In this document: positions 16,979 to 26,010 of the stretch, piece after piece
Position numbering within the stretch: position 1 is the stretch's first letter
Layout of the letters: the number at the start of each line of letters is the position of its first letter
Source of the DNA: Methylobacterium sp. R2-1
GTDB lineage: Bacteria; Pseudomonadota; Alphaproteobacteria; Rhizobiales; Beijerinckiaceae
Assembly (NCBI RefSeq): GCF_014191355.1
Contig: NZ_JACHWM010000024.1
Coordinates: forward strand, 1 to 64,000
Direction: 5' to 3'
DNA: 64,000 nt
Position numbers and translations under genes: made by a program
The notes under the pieces: model-generated
What the model was told of the DNA's origin: nothing
The model's input: the letters and a program-made list of their open reading frames with translations, nothing else
Databases searched by the model: none

Positions 16979-17731
16979 ATGCTGACCGATCATCGCCACG
17001 AGGAAATTCTCTCGCAGCTCGCGCAGACGGGACGCGTCGGCGTCACCAGCATCGCCGCCACCTTGGCGGTCTCCGACGAGACGATCCGGCGCGACCTGAA
17101 GATGCTGGAGGAGCGCGGGCTGCTGCGGCGCATCCACGGCGGCGCCGTGCTGCCGCGCCTCGATCAGGAGCGCCCGCTCACCGAGCGCAGCGGGCTCAAC
17201 AGCCGCGAGAAGGGCCGCGTCGCCGCGCTCGCCGAGGGGCTGGTGGAGGACGGGATGTCGATCTTCATCGACACCGGCACCACCACGCTGGCCCTTGCCC
17301 GGCGGCTCACCACCCGCAAGCTCACGGTGACGACGAACTCGATCGACCTCGCGCTGCTGCTGGCCGACAGCCCGGCGCGGGTGAACCTGACGCCGGGTCG
17401 GCTGCGGCCGAACGACAACGCCCTCGTCGGCTACGACACCGTGGACTACGCCCGGCGCCACTTCTTCGACCTCGCCATCATGGGCATCGCCGCCTGCGAC
17501 CTCGCACAGGGCTGGATGGACTACGAGGATCACGAATCCGTCCTGCGCCGGGCGCTGCGGGGACAGACCCGGAGGGCCGTGCTGCTCGCCGATTCCCGCA
17601 AGTTCGGGCGCCAGGCCAACCTCCAGACCTTCGATCTCGCCGCGCCGCTCACCGTGGTGACCGACCGGCCGCCGCCCGAGTCCTTCGCCGAGCGCTTCAG
17701 CCGGCACGACATCGACCTGATCTGTAGCTGA
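16979..17731 (+). CDS. DeoR/GlpR-family transcriptional regulator
   Basis: A 250-residue repressor of the DeoR family. The N-terminal winged helix-turn-helix contains SIAATLAVSDETIRRDLKML, followed by GLLRRIHGGA, the family hallmark. The C-terminal DeoRC sensor domain has IDTGTTTLALARRL and TNSIDLALLL, typical of the sugar-phosphate-binding fold. The start at 16979 follows AAAGGGGACAGGG. The gene follows the amidase in the same direction and faces the cyd operon tail to tail. No sugar pathway genes are adjacent, so its target and effector are unknown. Confidence 0.88.
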   Translation: MLTDHRHEEILSQLAQTGRVGVTSIAATLAVSDETIRRDLKMLEERGLLRRIHGGAVLPRLDQERPLTERSGLNSREKGRVAALAEGLVEDGMSIFIDTGTTTLALARRLTTRKLTVTTNSIDLALLLADSPARVNLTPGRLRPNDNALVGYDTVDYARRHFFDLAIMGIAACDLAQGWMDYEDHESVLRRALRGQTRRAVLLADSRKFGRQANLQTFDLAAPLTVVTDRPPPESFAERFSRHDIDLICS

Positions 17732-17754
17732 GGCCGGCCCTCAAAGCCGGTGCC

Positions 17755-17886
17755 TCACGGCGTCGGCAGTGTCGGCGTGACCTCGGGCGGCGTCTCGCGC
17801 ACGGCGCGCAACTCGTACCAGAGGGCGTTGAGAACGCCGACCGCGGCGGCCAGTCCGAGGCCGAGGATCCAGGCAAAGTACCACAT
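17755..17886 (-). CDS. cydX: Cytochrome bd oxidase small subunit CydX
   Basis: A 43-residue protein beginning MWYFAWILGLGLA, the signature of CydX/YbgT, the single-helix third subunit that stabilises cytochrome bd oxidase. One transmembrane helix is followed by a short tail (ELRAVRETPPEVTP). It lies 69 bases downstream of cydB on the same strand, the usual place for cydX, and is easily missed because of its size. The start is unambiguous: the conserved MWYF is the N-terminus. Confidence 0.92.
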   Translation of the reverse strand: MWYFAWILGLGLAAAVGVLNALWYELRAVRETPPEVTPTLPTP

Positions 17887-17955
17887 CGTCGTGTGTCCTG
17901 ATGCGAGAGCAAGGGGCCAGGGAAGCCAGCCCCGGCGGCGCCGGGGCCGGGATCG

Positions 17956-19110
17956 TCAGTAGGCGGCCGAGCCGGGCGCGGTGATGTCGCGATTCGAGAC
18001 CTTGCCCCACAGCACCCGGTAGACCCAGGCGGTGTAGGCAAGGATGATCGGCAGGAAGATCACCGTCGCGATCAGCATGTTGCGCAGGGTCGCCCGGCTG
18101 GAGGAGGCGTCGAACACGGTCAGCGCGTGGCCCGGATGCGTGTTCGAGGGCAGGATGACCGGGAACATCGACAGGCCAACGGTGGCGATGATGCAGGCGA
18201 TGCCGAGGCTGGAGGCCAGGAACGTCAGCCCCTCGTGCCGGGCGCGGAAGCCCAAAGCTGCCAGCAGCGGGCCGGCGATGCCGAAGAGCGGCACCAGGGC
18301 GAGCGCCGGATGGGCCCAGAAGTTTGCGAGCCACGCGCCCGCATCCGCCACGACCGCCTTGGTCAGCGGATTGGACGGGCCGTCGCCGGGGAGCGGTGTC
18401 ACCACCCGGTAGCCGCCGAAGGCGCCGGCCCAGATCAGGAGGCCGCCGAGGGCGAACAGGGCGGCGGTGGCGAGTGATGCCTTGAGTCCGATGGCGCGCG
18501 CGCGCTCGGCGACCGGTCCCTCGGCCTTGAAGGCGAGCCACGCCGCACCGTGCGCCACCAGCATCGCCAGCGAGACGAGGCCGCACAGCAGCGCCAGCGG
18601 GTTGAGCAGGCCGAGAAGGCTACCCCCGTAGATCGGGCGAAGGTCGCTGGTGAAGTGGAAGGGCACGCCCTGGAGCACGTTGCCGACGGCAACGCCGAAG
18701 ATCAGCGCCGGCACCGCGCCGCCGACGAACAAAGCCCAGTCCCAGCGTGCGCGCCAGACCGCGCTCTCCCGCTTCGAACGGTACTTGAACGCCACCGGCC
18801 GCAGGATGAGGGCGAACAGCACCAGGAACATCGCGAGGTAGAAGCCGGAGAAGCTCAGCGCGTACAGCGCCGGCCACGCGGCGAAAATCGCGCCGCCGCC
18901 GAGCACCAGCCAGACCTGGTTGCCTTCCCAGGTCGCGGAGACGGTGTGGATCGCCACCCGCCGCTCGACGTCGGTGCGGCCGACGAAGGGCAGCAGGGCG
19001 CCGACGCCGAGATCGAAGCCGTCGGTAAGGGCGAAGCCGATCAGCAGCACGCCGAGCAGCACCCACCAGACGAGGCGCAGTGTTTCGTAGTCCGAGAGAA
19101 GAGCGAGCAT
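17956..19110 (-). CDS. cydB: Cytochrome d ubiquinol oxidase subunit II (CydB)
   Basis: A 384-residue integral membrane subunit of cytochrome bd quinol oxidase with eight to nine hydrophobic helices, close in length to E. coli CydB (379). The N-terminus LVWWVLLGVLLIGFALTDGFDLGVG and the WEGNQVWLVLGGGAIFAAWP block are characteristic. The start ATG at 19110 has AGGAG about ten bases upstream. It lies 63 bases after cydA and 69 bases before cydX, forming a cydABX operon for respiration at low oxygen. Confidence 0.95.
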   Translation of the reverse strand: MLALLSDYETLRLVWWVLLGVLLIGFALTDGFDLGVGALLPFVGRTDVERRVAIHTVSATWEGNQVWLVLGGGAIFAAWPALYALSFSGFYLAMFLVLFALILRPVAFKYRSKRESAVWRARWDWALFVGGAVPALIFGVAVGNVLQGVPFHFTSDLRPIYGGSLLGLLNPLALLCGLVSLAMLVAHGAAWLAFKAEGPVAERARAIGLKASLATAALFALGGLLIWAGAFGGYRVVTPLPGDGPSNPLTKAVVADAGAWLANFWAHPALALVPLFGIAGPLLAALGFRARHEGLTFLASSLGIACIIATVGLSMFPVILPSNTHPGHALTVFDASSSRATLRNMLIATVIFLPIILAYTAWVYRVLWGKVSNRDITAPGSAAY

Positions 19111-19173
19111 GGAGGGGAACTCCTCAGGCGAGGGCAGGCGCGACGGCGGGGTCGGCCGGCGAAGGGGCGAGGG

Positions 19174-20763
19174 CTATTCGGCGGCGACGAGGCCGGCGTC
19201 GTTCCGGTTCGTGCCGGCGCCGGGGAAGAGCGCGGCCGGGTCGTCGGCCAGGGTCTCGGGCCCCTTGGCGATGGCGCGCAGCATCAGTTGCACTTCGATC
19301 ACCGCGAGCACGCCGTAGACGAGGGTGAAGCCGGCGATGGTGATGAGGAGCGAGGGGATGCCGAGTTCGGAGGTCGCGAGCGCGGTCGGCAGCACGCCCT
19401 CGATGATCCAGGGCTGGCGGCCGAACTCGGCGACGAACCAGCCGAACTCGATCGCGATCCAGGGCAGCGGCAGGGCGAAGAGTGCGGCCCGGAACAGCCA
19501 GCGCGGCGCCTCGGCCTCGCGGGCCGTGTACCAGAGCGCGGCGCCGAACAGGCCGATCAGCAGGAAGCCGCAGGCCACCATCGCCCGGAAGGTGAAGAAC
19601 AGCGAGGGCACGTGCGGCACGGTGGACCACGCCGCCCGGTCGATGTCGGCCTCATTCGCCTTCAGGGGATCGCCGATCAGCGGCTTGAGGAGTTGCGCGT
19701 ATCCGAGATCGACTTGCGTCCGGGCGAACTCGGCGCGGGCCTCTGCATCCGTGCGGTCGGCCTTGATCCGCTCCAGCGCCGCGTAGGCGACGAGCCCGTT
19801 GCGGATGCGGTCCTTGGCGTGCGCGACCAGTTCGGTGATGCCGGGGATTTCGGTCGTCAGCGAGCGGGTGCCGATCAGGCCCATCGCGTAGGGGATGTGG
19901 AGCGCGTAGCGGGTGGTACGGCTCTCCAGATCCGGGATGCCGACGGCGGTGAAGGCGGCCGGAGCGGGCTCCGTGTGCCACATCGCCTCCATGGCGGCGA
20001 GCTTCATCTTCTGGTGGTCGGTGACGGCGTAGCCGCTCTCGTCGCCGAGCACGACGACGCTCAGTGCCGAGGCCAGGCCAAAGGCCGCCGCGATGGCGAA
20101 GGAGCGCTTGGCGAGCTCGAGATGCCGCCCGCGCAGGATGTAGAAGGCGGAGACGCCGAGCACGAAGACCGCGCCGCAGACATAGCCGGCCGAGACCGTG
20201 TGAACGAACTTCGCCTGCGCCACCGGATTGAAGATCACGGCGGCGAAGTCGGTCACCTCCATGCGCATCGTGTCGGGGTTGAACGTTGAGCCGACCGGGT
20301 TCTGCATCCAGCCGTTGGCGATCAGGATCCAGAGTGCGGAGAAGTTCGTGCCGAGCGCCATCAGCCACGTGACGATGCAGTGGCTCAGCGCCGTGAGCTT
20401 GTCCCAGCCGAAGAAGAACAGCCCGACGAAGGTCGCCTCCAGGAAGAAGGCCATCAGGCCCTCGATGGCGAGCGGCGCCCCGAACACGTCGCCGACATAG
20501 TGCGAGTAGTAGGCCCAGTTCATGCCGAACTGGAACTCCATGGTCAGGCCGGTGGCCACACCCAGCGCGAAGTTGATCCCGAACAGGAGGCCCCAGAACT
20601 TGGTCATGTCGCGCCAGATCTTGCGGCGCGTCATGACGTAGACCGTCTCCATCATGGCGACGAGGATCGACAGTCCGAGCGTCAGTGGCACGAACAGGAA
20701 GTGGTACATCGCCGTCAGCGCGAATTGCAGGCGCGACAGATCGACGAGCAGCGGATCGGTCAT
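19174..20763 (-). CDS. cydA: Cytochrome d ubiquinol oxidase subunit I (CydA)
   Basis: A 529-residue heme-bearing subunit of cytochrome bd oxidase. The heme ligands are present: His21 in AMYHFLFVPLTLG, the His of AKFVHTVSAGY, and the Met of FRAMVACG. The quinol-binding Q-loop region is recognisable as GDESGYAVTDHQKMKLAAMEAMW with conserved Lys and Glu. The Q-loop looks of the short type, without the long C-terminal insertion of E. coli CydA. The ATG at 20763 was chosen for its strong AAGGAG site and the fit to the conserved N-terminus. It is the first gene of cydABX, with an FNR-type box 52 bases upstream. Confidence 0.95.
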   Translation of the reverse strand: MTDPLLVDLSRLQFALTAMYHFLFVPLTLGLSILVAMMETVYVMTRRKIWRDMTKFWGLLFGINFALGVATGLTMEFQFGMNWAYYSHYVGDVFGAPLAIEGLMAFFLEATFVGLFFFGWDKLTALSHCIVTWLMALGTNFSALWILIANGWMQNPVGSTFNPDTMRMEVTDFAAVIFNPVAQAKFVHTVSAGYVCGAVFVLGVSAFYILRGRHLELAKRSFAIAAAFGLASALSVVVLGDESGYAVTDHQKMKLAAMEAMWHTEPAPAAFTAVGIPDLESRTTRYALHIPYAMGLIGTRSLTTEIPGITELVAHAKDRIRNGLVAYAALERIKADRTDAEARAEFARTQVDLGYAQLLKPLIGDPLKANEADIDRAAWSTVPHVPSLFFTFRAMVACGFLLIGLFGAALWYTAREAEAPRWLFRAALFALPLPWIAIEFGWFVAEFGRQPWIIEGVLPTALATSELGIPSLLITIAGFTLVYGVLAVIEVQLMLRAIAKGPETLADDPAALFPGAGTNRNDAGLVAAE

Positions 20764-20814
20764 GGGAGGCTCCTTGTCCGACACCGCCTCTCGCGCCGCC
20801 GCGCTTTTGCATCC

Positions 20815-20828
20815 TTGACGCAGATCAA
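20815..20828. promoter_or_regulatory. FNR/FixK-type binding site between cydA and cydD
   Basis: TTGACGCAGATCAA matches the FNR/FixK consensus TTGAT-N4-ATCAA at nine of ten positions. It lies in the 99-base divergent interval, 52 bases from the cydA start and 35 bases before the cydD start. It could therefore control both the oxidase and its assembly exporter. An Fe-S FNR-type regulator is encoded about 4 kb away. Confidence 0.7.
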
Positions 20829-20862
20829 AGCCGCTCCCGCCGCCCCCGCCGCACAAGGCGGC

Positions 20863-22506
20863 ATGACCCGCAGACGATCAATCCGCGCCCGCTCCGGCCG
20901 CGCCGTCGCCGAGCCGGCGGCGCTCACGCTCGCTCGCCGGGCTGCACGGGTCGGCCTCTCGCGCATCCACGGGCTCCAGGCCCTCCGCTGCGCCGTGACA
21001 CTCGGGTTGGCCGTGGCGCTGGCGCGGCTCGCGGGCACGCTGATTGAGACAGGAGGGCTCGACGGGCTCGCGCTCGGCCTTGCCGGAGCCTGCCTCGTCG
21101 CGGGCGCTGGCCTGGCAAGCGCGATCGAGGCGCGCAGTGCCGCCCTGGAGGCGGAGGTCGCCGTCGCGTTACTCGATGCCGCTGAGGCGCGGCTTGCGGG
21201 CATGCCGGCCCGTGCCGCTGCCGACCTGCCGCGCGGCGCGGTGATCGCCGGATTGCAGCGGCATCCGGGAGCGCTCGCCCGGCTCGTCGTCGGCCACGCC
21301 ACGGCACGGCGGATGATGGCGCTCGGGCCGGTGCTGACGGCGGGTGGCGTCGCGGTGGTGTCCTGGCAGGCGGCTTTGGCGCTGCTCCTCGCGACGCCGG
21401 TGATGATCGTGTTCTTCGCCCTCGTCGGCGGCATGATCCGCGACCGGGCCGTGGCGCAGGAGGCGGCGCTCGGGCGCCTCGCCACCCAGTTCGCCGACCG
21501 GGTGCGGACGCTGCCGACGATCCTCGCCGCACACGGCCTGCCCCGCGAGACGGCCAAGCTCGACCGGCGGCTTCAAGCCTATGCCGACGGCACCATGGGC
21601 GTGCTGGCGGTGGCCTTCCTCAATGCGGGTGTACTCGATTTCTTCGCCTCGCTCGCCATCGCGATCCTGGCGGTGTTCCTCGGGCTCGGCCATCTCGGCC
21701 TCGCGGAGGTGCCGGGCTTCGCGGGTCTGGCGCTGTGGCAGAGCCTGCTGATCCTGCTGCTCGCCCCCGAATACTTCCTGCCGTTCCGCCGCTACGCCGA
21801 ACTCTACCACGCCAAGGCCGAGGGCGAGGCCGCGGCGAGTGCGCTCGCCTGGGTTTTTTCGGAGGAAGCCCGGACGACACTCGAACGCGGCTTGGCTACG
21901 GCGCCGGGCGCCCGCGGCCTCGTCCTGCCCCATACCGGGCCCGTTCCCGATTTCGACCTGCCGGAGACCGGCCTCATCGCACTGACCGGGCCGAGCGGAG
22001 CCGGAAAGTCGACCCTGCTGCGGGTGCTCGCGGGCGTCGAGGCGCCGCTTGCCGGCGCCGTCCGCCTGCCGGGGCAGGGCCTTCCGGCGACCTGGGTCTC
22101 CCTCGACGCGCCGATTCCGGCGGGCACGCTCAGCGCGGCGATCGCGGACGGCACGCCCGCGACACCCGAGGCCGTGGCGGAAGTTGCCGCTTCGCTCGGT
22201 CTGAGCCACGATCCGCACTGGCCGGGCGGACTTGACGCGACCGTGCGGGCGGGGGCGGAAAACCTCTCCGGCGGCCAACGGGTCCGCGTCGCCGTCGCGC
22301 GCTTGCTGCTGCGGCCGGGCACCGGCTTCTGCGACGAGCCGACCGCCAAGCTCGATCCCGAGAACGCCGCGCGGGTGCGCCAAGCCCTGGCCTGCGCCGC
22401 CCGCACCCGCCTCGTCATCGTCGCGACCCACGATCCCGCCCTCGCGGCGCTCGCCGACCGGCGCATCGCCCTCGGCGCCACCCTTTCCGAGAGGCAGGCC
22501 GCGTGA
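20863..22506 (+). CDS. cydD: Thiol reductant ABC exporter subunit CydD
   Basis: A 547-residue fused permease-ATPase, one half of the CydDC heterodimer that is needed to assemble cytochrome bd. The N-terminal half has about six transmembrane helices. The ATPase has Walker A GPSGAGKS, signature LSGGQRVRVAVARLL, Walker B GTGFCDEPTAKLD and switch His in ATHDP. The ATG at 20863 follows AAGGCGG. The gene diverges from cydA across the FNR-type box, and its stop overlaps the cydC start. Confidence 0.92.
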   Translation: MTRRRSIRARSGRAVAEPAALTLARRAARVGLSRIHGLQALRCAVTLGLAVALARLAGTLIETGGLDGLALGLAGACLVAGAGLASAIEARSAALEAEVAVALLDAAEARLAGMPARAAADLPRGAVIAGLQRHPGALARLVVGHATARRMMALGPVLTAGGVAVVSWQAALALLLATPVMIVFFALVGGMIRDRAVAQEAALGRLATQFADRVRTLPTILAAHGLPRETAKLDRRLQAYADGTMGVLAVAFLNAGVLDFFASLAIAILAVFLGLGHLGLAEVPGFAGLALWQSLLILLLAPEYFLPFRRYAELYHAKAEGEAAASALAWVFSEEARTTLERGLATAPGARGLVLPHTGPVPDFDLPETGLIALTGPSGAGKSTLLRVLAGVEAPLAGAVRLPGQGLPATWVSLDAPIPAGTLSAAIADGTPATPEAVAEVAASLGLSHDPHWPGGLDATVRAGAENLSGGQRVRVAVARLLLRPGTGFCDEPTAKLDPENAARVRQALACAARTRLVIVATHDPALAALADRRIALGATLSERQAA

Positions 22507-24113
22507 TGCGCACCCGCTCCGATACGTCCCCCGCCGGCTCGGCCCGCGCCTGGCGTCTCGCGTTCGCCCTCGCGGCGCTGGCGCTGGCCGCGAACCTGGC
22601 GCTTGCCGGCACCGCCGTGAGCTTCCTGGCGGCAGTGGCCCTGGCCGGCGCCGGGCCGGCGGCCTTCGCCTTCAACTTCCATCACCCCGCGGCTTTGGTG
22701 CGCCTGTTCGCGCTGCTGCGCACGGGCGCGCGCTACGGCGAGCGCATGGCGGGTCACCGCGCGGCGCTGACCGATCAGGTCCACCGCCGCGCCGGCCTGT
22801 TCGCGGCCCTGGCGCGGGCGCCGGAGAGCCGGGGCGCCGGCTGGCAGCTCGGACGCCCGGAGCGGCTCGCCGACTTCATCGACGATGTGGCCGACATCGA
22901 CTACGCCCGGCTGCGCGTCGGCTTTCCCCTCGCCATGACCGGCGCGGCGCTCGCCGGTCTCGTCCTCGCCACGGCCCTCGTGGCGCCGCTCGCACTCCTT
23001 CCCGTTGCGGTGCTCGCGCTGACGGGCGGCCTCGTGGCCCGACATGCGCTGACGCGGCTCGCGGCCATCGAGGCATGGGTACGCCGCGCGCGGCGCACCG
23101 CCGCCGCCGATCTCGGAGCCGCGCTGGCGGGTGCGGTGCCCCTCGACGCCGAGGGGCGGCGTGGTCCGGCCCTGCGGATCGCTCTCGATCCGCTCCGCGA
23201 TGCCGAGCGCGAAGCCGCCTGCGGACGGCGGGCGCTCGCCCGGTTCGAGGCCGTGCTGGCGCTAGCCGGCCCCGCCATCGCCCTGGCCGTGCTGCTCGCG
23301 GCCTGGAGCGCCGGCGCCCGCGGCACCGGGCTCTTGCCCGCCGCCTTCCTGGCCTTCACCTGGCTCGCGCTCGCGGAGCCGATCCTCTCCCTGCCGCGGG
23401 CGCTGCTCGGCTCCGTCCGCGCCCGCCTCGCCCGCCAATCTCTCGCCATGGAGGATGGCGCCGCCGCGGAGCCAGACCCGCGGCCCGGCCCGGCCCTCGG
23501 CGCCCTGACCCTGCACGGCCTTCGCCTGCGGGCGCCGGACGGGCGCGACCTCGGCCCGGCGCCGGAGCTTGCCATCGTGCCCGGCACGCTGCTGACCCTC
23601 GTCGGCGCCAGCGGCTGCGGAAAGACCACCCTGCTGAAGGCGCTCGCCGGCTGGAGCGTGGAGCGGCCCGCCGAGACGATCCGGATCGGCGGCACCACCC
23701 GTCCGGCGGCGGAGCGGCGGGGGCTGACGCATCTGAGCCTGCACGATGCGGCGATCCTGTCCGACACCGTGCGCGAGAACCTCTTCGCGCCCGCGGCTTC
23801 CGATGCGGATCTGTGGACGGCGCTGGAGGCCGTCGAACTCGACGCCCGCATCGGCGCCGGCGGCCTCGATGCCTGGATCGCCGAGGGCAGCCTTTCCCTC
23901 GGCGAGGCGCAGCGCCTCAACCTCGCCCGCGCGCTTCTGAGCCCGGCCCCCGTCATCCTGCTCGACGAGCCCGCGGAGCATCTCGGCGACGATCAGGCCG
24001 CGCGCATCCTCGGGCGCCTGCTCGCGCGCTGGCACGACCGCATCGTCGTGCTGACGAGCCACCGCCCGGATCTCAGGCTCCCCGGGCGCCGGGTCGCGCT
24101 TGGGCTGGATTGA
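22506..24113 (+). CDS. cydC: Thiol reductant ABC exporter subunit CydC
   Basis: A 535-residue permease-ATPase, the partner of CydD. Transmembrane helices lie in the N-terminal 300 residues. The ATPase has Walker A GASGCGKT, Walker B PVILLDEPAEHL and switch His in LTSHRPD. The signature loop reads LSLGEAQR rather than LSGGQ, so one of the two composite ATP sites may be weaker, as in many heterodimeric exporters. The ATG at 22506 shares one base with the cydD stop; a GTG at 22503 is equally possible. Just after the stop, GCGATCCGGGATCGC (24119-24133) could form a hairpin but has no T-tract. Confidence 0.9.
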   Translation: MRTRSDTSPAGSARAWRLAFALAALALAANLALAGTAVSFLAAVALAGAGPAAFAFNFHHPAALVRLFALLRTGARYGERMAGHRAALTDQVHRRAGLFAALARAPESRGAGWQLGRPERLADFIDDVADIDYARLRVGFPLAMTGAALAGLVLATALVAPLALLPVAVLALTGGLVARHALTRLAAIEAWVRRARRTAAADLGAALAGAVPLDAEGRRGPALRIALDPLRDAEREAACGRRALARFEAVLALAGPAIALAVLLAAWSAGARGTGLLPAAFLAFTWLALAEPILSLPRALLGSVRARLARQSLAMEDGAAAEPDPRPGPALGALTLHGLRLRAPDGRDLGPAPELAIVPGTLLTLVGASGCGKTTLLKALAGWSVERPAETIRIGGTTRPAAERRGLTHLSLHDAAILSDTVRENLFAPAASDADLWTALEAVELDARIGAGGLDAWIAEGSLSLGEAQRLNLARALLSPAPVILLDEPAEHLGDDQAARILGRLLARWHDRIVVLTSHRPDLRLPGRRVALGLD

Positions 24114-24924
24114 GGGACGCGATCCGGGATCGCGCCCGTTCGTGGCGACAGGCCTTCGAACGCGGTGGGACCGTGCGGCGCTGCCGCGTCGAAGTCCCTC
24201 GGAGCGGGCGCGCTGGCCGCTCCGATGTGCCTCTTCGAGGGTGGTCCGAAACGCTCGTCCTCCCCCGGCCCGCGCCCGCCGGCATGCGCGTGACGCCGAT
24301 TTCGGGCAATCCGGCACCGGGGAGAGAGGGCGGGCGCACTTTCGATCGGAAGGCGGCGTTGTTCGGCTTGCCGGTCGAGCTGCTGTTCTTGCTTGCCCAG
24401 TATCTTGAAGGCTGAAATCTCCCCTTAACGCTCTGGAGATCCGCTCTGTATTCTCCGAGGACAATCGGATTCGCGGCGGGCCACCACAAATTGAGCGTCC
24501 GCGAAGCCCGTTGCCGGCCGCTTCACGCAGGCCGGCACCCGGATCCGAGGATCGGATCGATCGAAATCCCTTCCGGCCCTGAGATCGGGGGACGGCTGCG
24601 CGTGCTGAGAAGGCCATCGGCGGCCGTCGATGCGGTCATGCACGCCGTCTCGAGCTTGCGATGCCTCAGAGCTGCCGCGGATACCGGCTCGGTATGTGAC
24701 CTCTCAAGTTATTTATTCCGCCGAGACCACTCGAACTATCAGAATAGAAGTCCGATGAACTAGGAGCTGTCCGGCAAAAAGATCAGGCGTTGACCGCCGT
24801 AACGCGGTAGCTTGATCGTTCTTCACCATCGGCGCGTTTCGGTCCTATCCGGTTTCGACTTCCCAAGCGGCGCAGGCACAGGCTATTGAATCGGCTGGAG
24901 CGGGCCGCGGACGGGAGGTCTCCG
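24114..24924. other. Gene-poor interval between cydC and the fnr-type gene
   Basis: 811 bases with no gene I can support. Short frames occur on both strands without a domain or a good ribosome site. The right half (24650-24900) is AT-richer and probably contains the promoter of the regulator gene. Confidence 0.5.
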
Positions 24925-25677
24925 ATGCAAAGCTCGACCGAGGGTGCCGGTGTCGAGCCGATTTCAGCCGGGCATGCCTGCGTGCTCGACCGGCCGGAAA
25001 GCGGTTGCGCAGCGTGCAAGGTCCGCCTCGTCAGCGTTTGCGCCGCCCTGACGCGTGAGGAACTCGCCGGTCTCGAGGCGCTGAGCCAGCAGGTCCATCT
25101 CGACCCGCGCCAGGCCTTGTTCCAGCAGGACGACCGGGCGGGTGCCGTCTACAACGTCACCGAAGGGAGTTTACGCCTGTCGCGGCTCCTGCCGGACGGT
25201 CGCCGGCAGGTGATGGGCTTCGCCATGGTCGGCGATTTCCTCGGCCTCGCTCTGCCCGAGCGCTTCACCGTCACCGCGGAGGCGCTCGCGCCGACGGCGC
25301 TCTGCCGGTTCGAGAGGCGCGCCTTCGCCGGCCTCGTCGCGCAAACGCCGCACCTGCTGCAGCGCCTCTACGAGCGGGCCGGCCATGAGCTGACGCTGGC
25401 ACAGGATCACATGATGCTGCTCGGCCGCCGCACCGCCGAGGAGAAGGTGGCGAGCTTCCTGCTCGGCCTGCGCGCGCGCTACGGCCGCATCGGACATGAC
25501 TCCATCACCGTCGAACTGCCGATGGGCCGGCAGGACATCGCCGACCATCTCGGCCTCACCATCGAGACCGTGAGCCGGATGCTGACCCGGCTCGACAGGG
25601 AGAAGGCGATCCTCATCGTGCCCGGCGGGGTGCGCCTGCTCGATCCGGCGCGGCTCGAGCATCTTGCGGCGAGCTGA
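24925..25677 (+). CDS. FnrN/Anr-type oxygen-sensing Crp-Fnr regulator
   Basis: A 250-residue regulator. The N-terminal cysteine cluster Cys28-x2-Cys31-x7-Cys39 plus a central Cys127 (TALCRFERR) matches the 4Fe-4S ligand set of FnrN/AadR proteins, so it should sense oxygen. A cyclic-nucleotide-like beta-roll and dimer helix follow. The helix-turn-helix is QDIADHLGLTIETVSRML with the ExxSR recognition signature of FNR, which reads TTGAT-N4-ATCAA. The ATG at 24925 was chosen over an upstream TTG because GGGAGG lies six bases before it. The cyd genes nearby carry a matching site. It converges on a cytochrome c/stress protein pair. Confidence 0.9.
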   Translation: MQSSTEGAGVEPISAGHACVLDRPESGCAACKVRLVSVCAALTREELAGLEALSQQVHLDPRQALFQQDDRAGAVYNVTEGSLRLSRLLPDGRRQVMGFAMVGDFLGLALPERFTVTAEALAPTALCRFERRAFAGLVAQTPHLLQRLYERAGHELTLAQDHMMLLGRRTAEEKVASFLLGLRARYGRIGHDSITVELPMGRQDIADHLGLTIETVSRMLTRLDREKAILIVPGGVRLLDPARLEHLAAS

Positions 25678-25683
25678 GACGCC

Positions 25684-26010
25684 TCATCGTTCGAGGCTCT
25701 GAAGATAGGCGATCAGGGCCTGCGCCTCGTCGGGGTCGAGCCGGAATTCCGGCATCGTCGGGTGCCCCGTGGTGATGCCCTCGGCCAACGCCTCGGCAAG
25801 GTCCGTCACCGGGTAGCGGCGGTGCAGGTCACGGAACGGCGGCGCGTCCGCCAAGGGGCTCGCGCCGATGCGCCCGATGGCGTGGCAGCGAGCACAGTTC
25901 GTCCGCGCGATGGTCTCGCCGCGCGCGGCGCGGGCATCGAGGGCCGGGGCCGCGGCCGGCAGGGCGATCAGCACGAGGGCCAGGATCGGGAGGGCGGTCG
26001 GAACGCGCAT
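25684..26010 (-). CDS. Small c-type cytochrome
   Basis: A 108-residue secreted monoheme cytochrome c. It has a signal peptide (residues 1-25, ending APALDA) and a heme-binding CARCH motif. A probable axial Met lies in GHPTMPEF, and the C-terminal helix ALIAYLQSL is typical of class I cytochromes. The start at 26010 shares one base with the stop of the upstream stress-protein gene (TGATG), indicating one transcript. It ends six bases from the fnr-type gene, tail to tail. Electron transfer in the periplasm is assured; the redox partner is not identified. Confidence 0.85.
   Translation of the reverse strand: MRVPTALPILALVLIALPAAAPALDARAARGETIARTNCARCHAIGRIGASPLADAPPFRDLHRRYPVTDLAEALAEGITTGHPTMPEFRLDPDEAQALIAYLQSLER

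Noticed and set aside
24119..24133. Inverted repeat GCGATCCGGGATCGC after cydC as a terminator
   Set aside because: The loop is too tight for the full stem and there is no T-tract; it is mentioned only as a possible hairpin.
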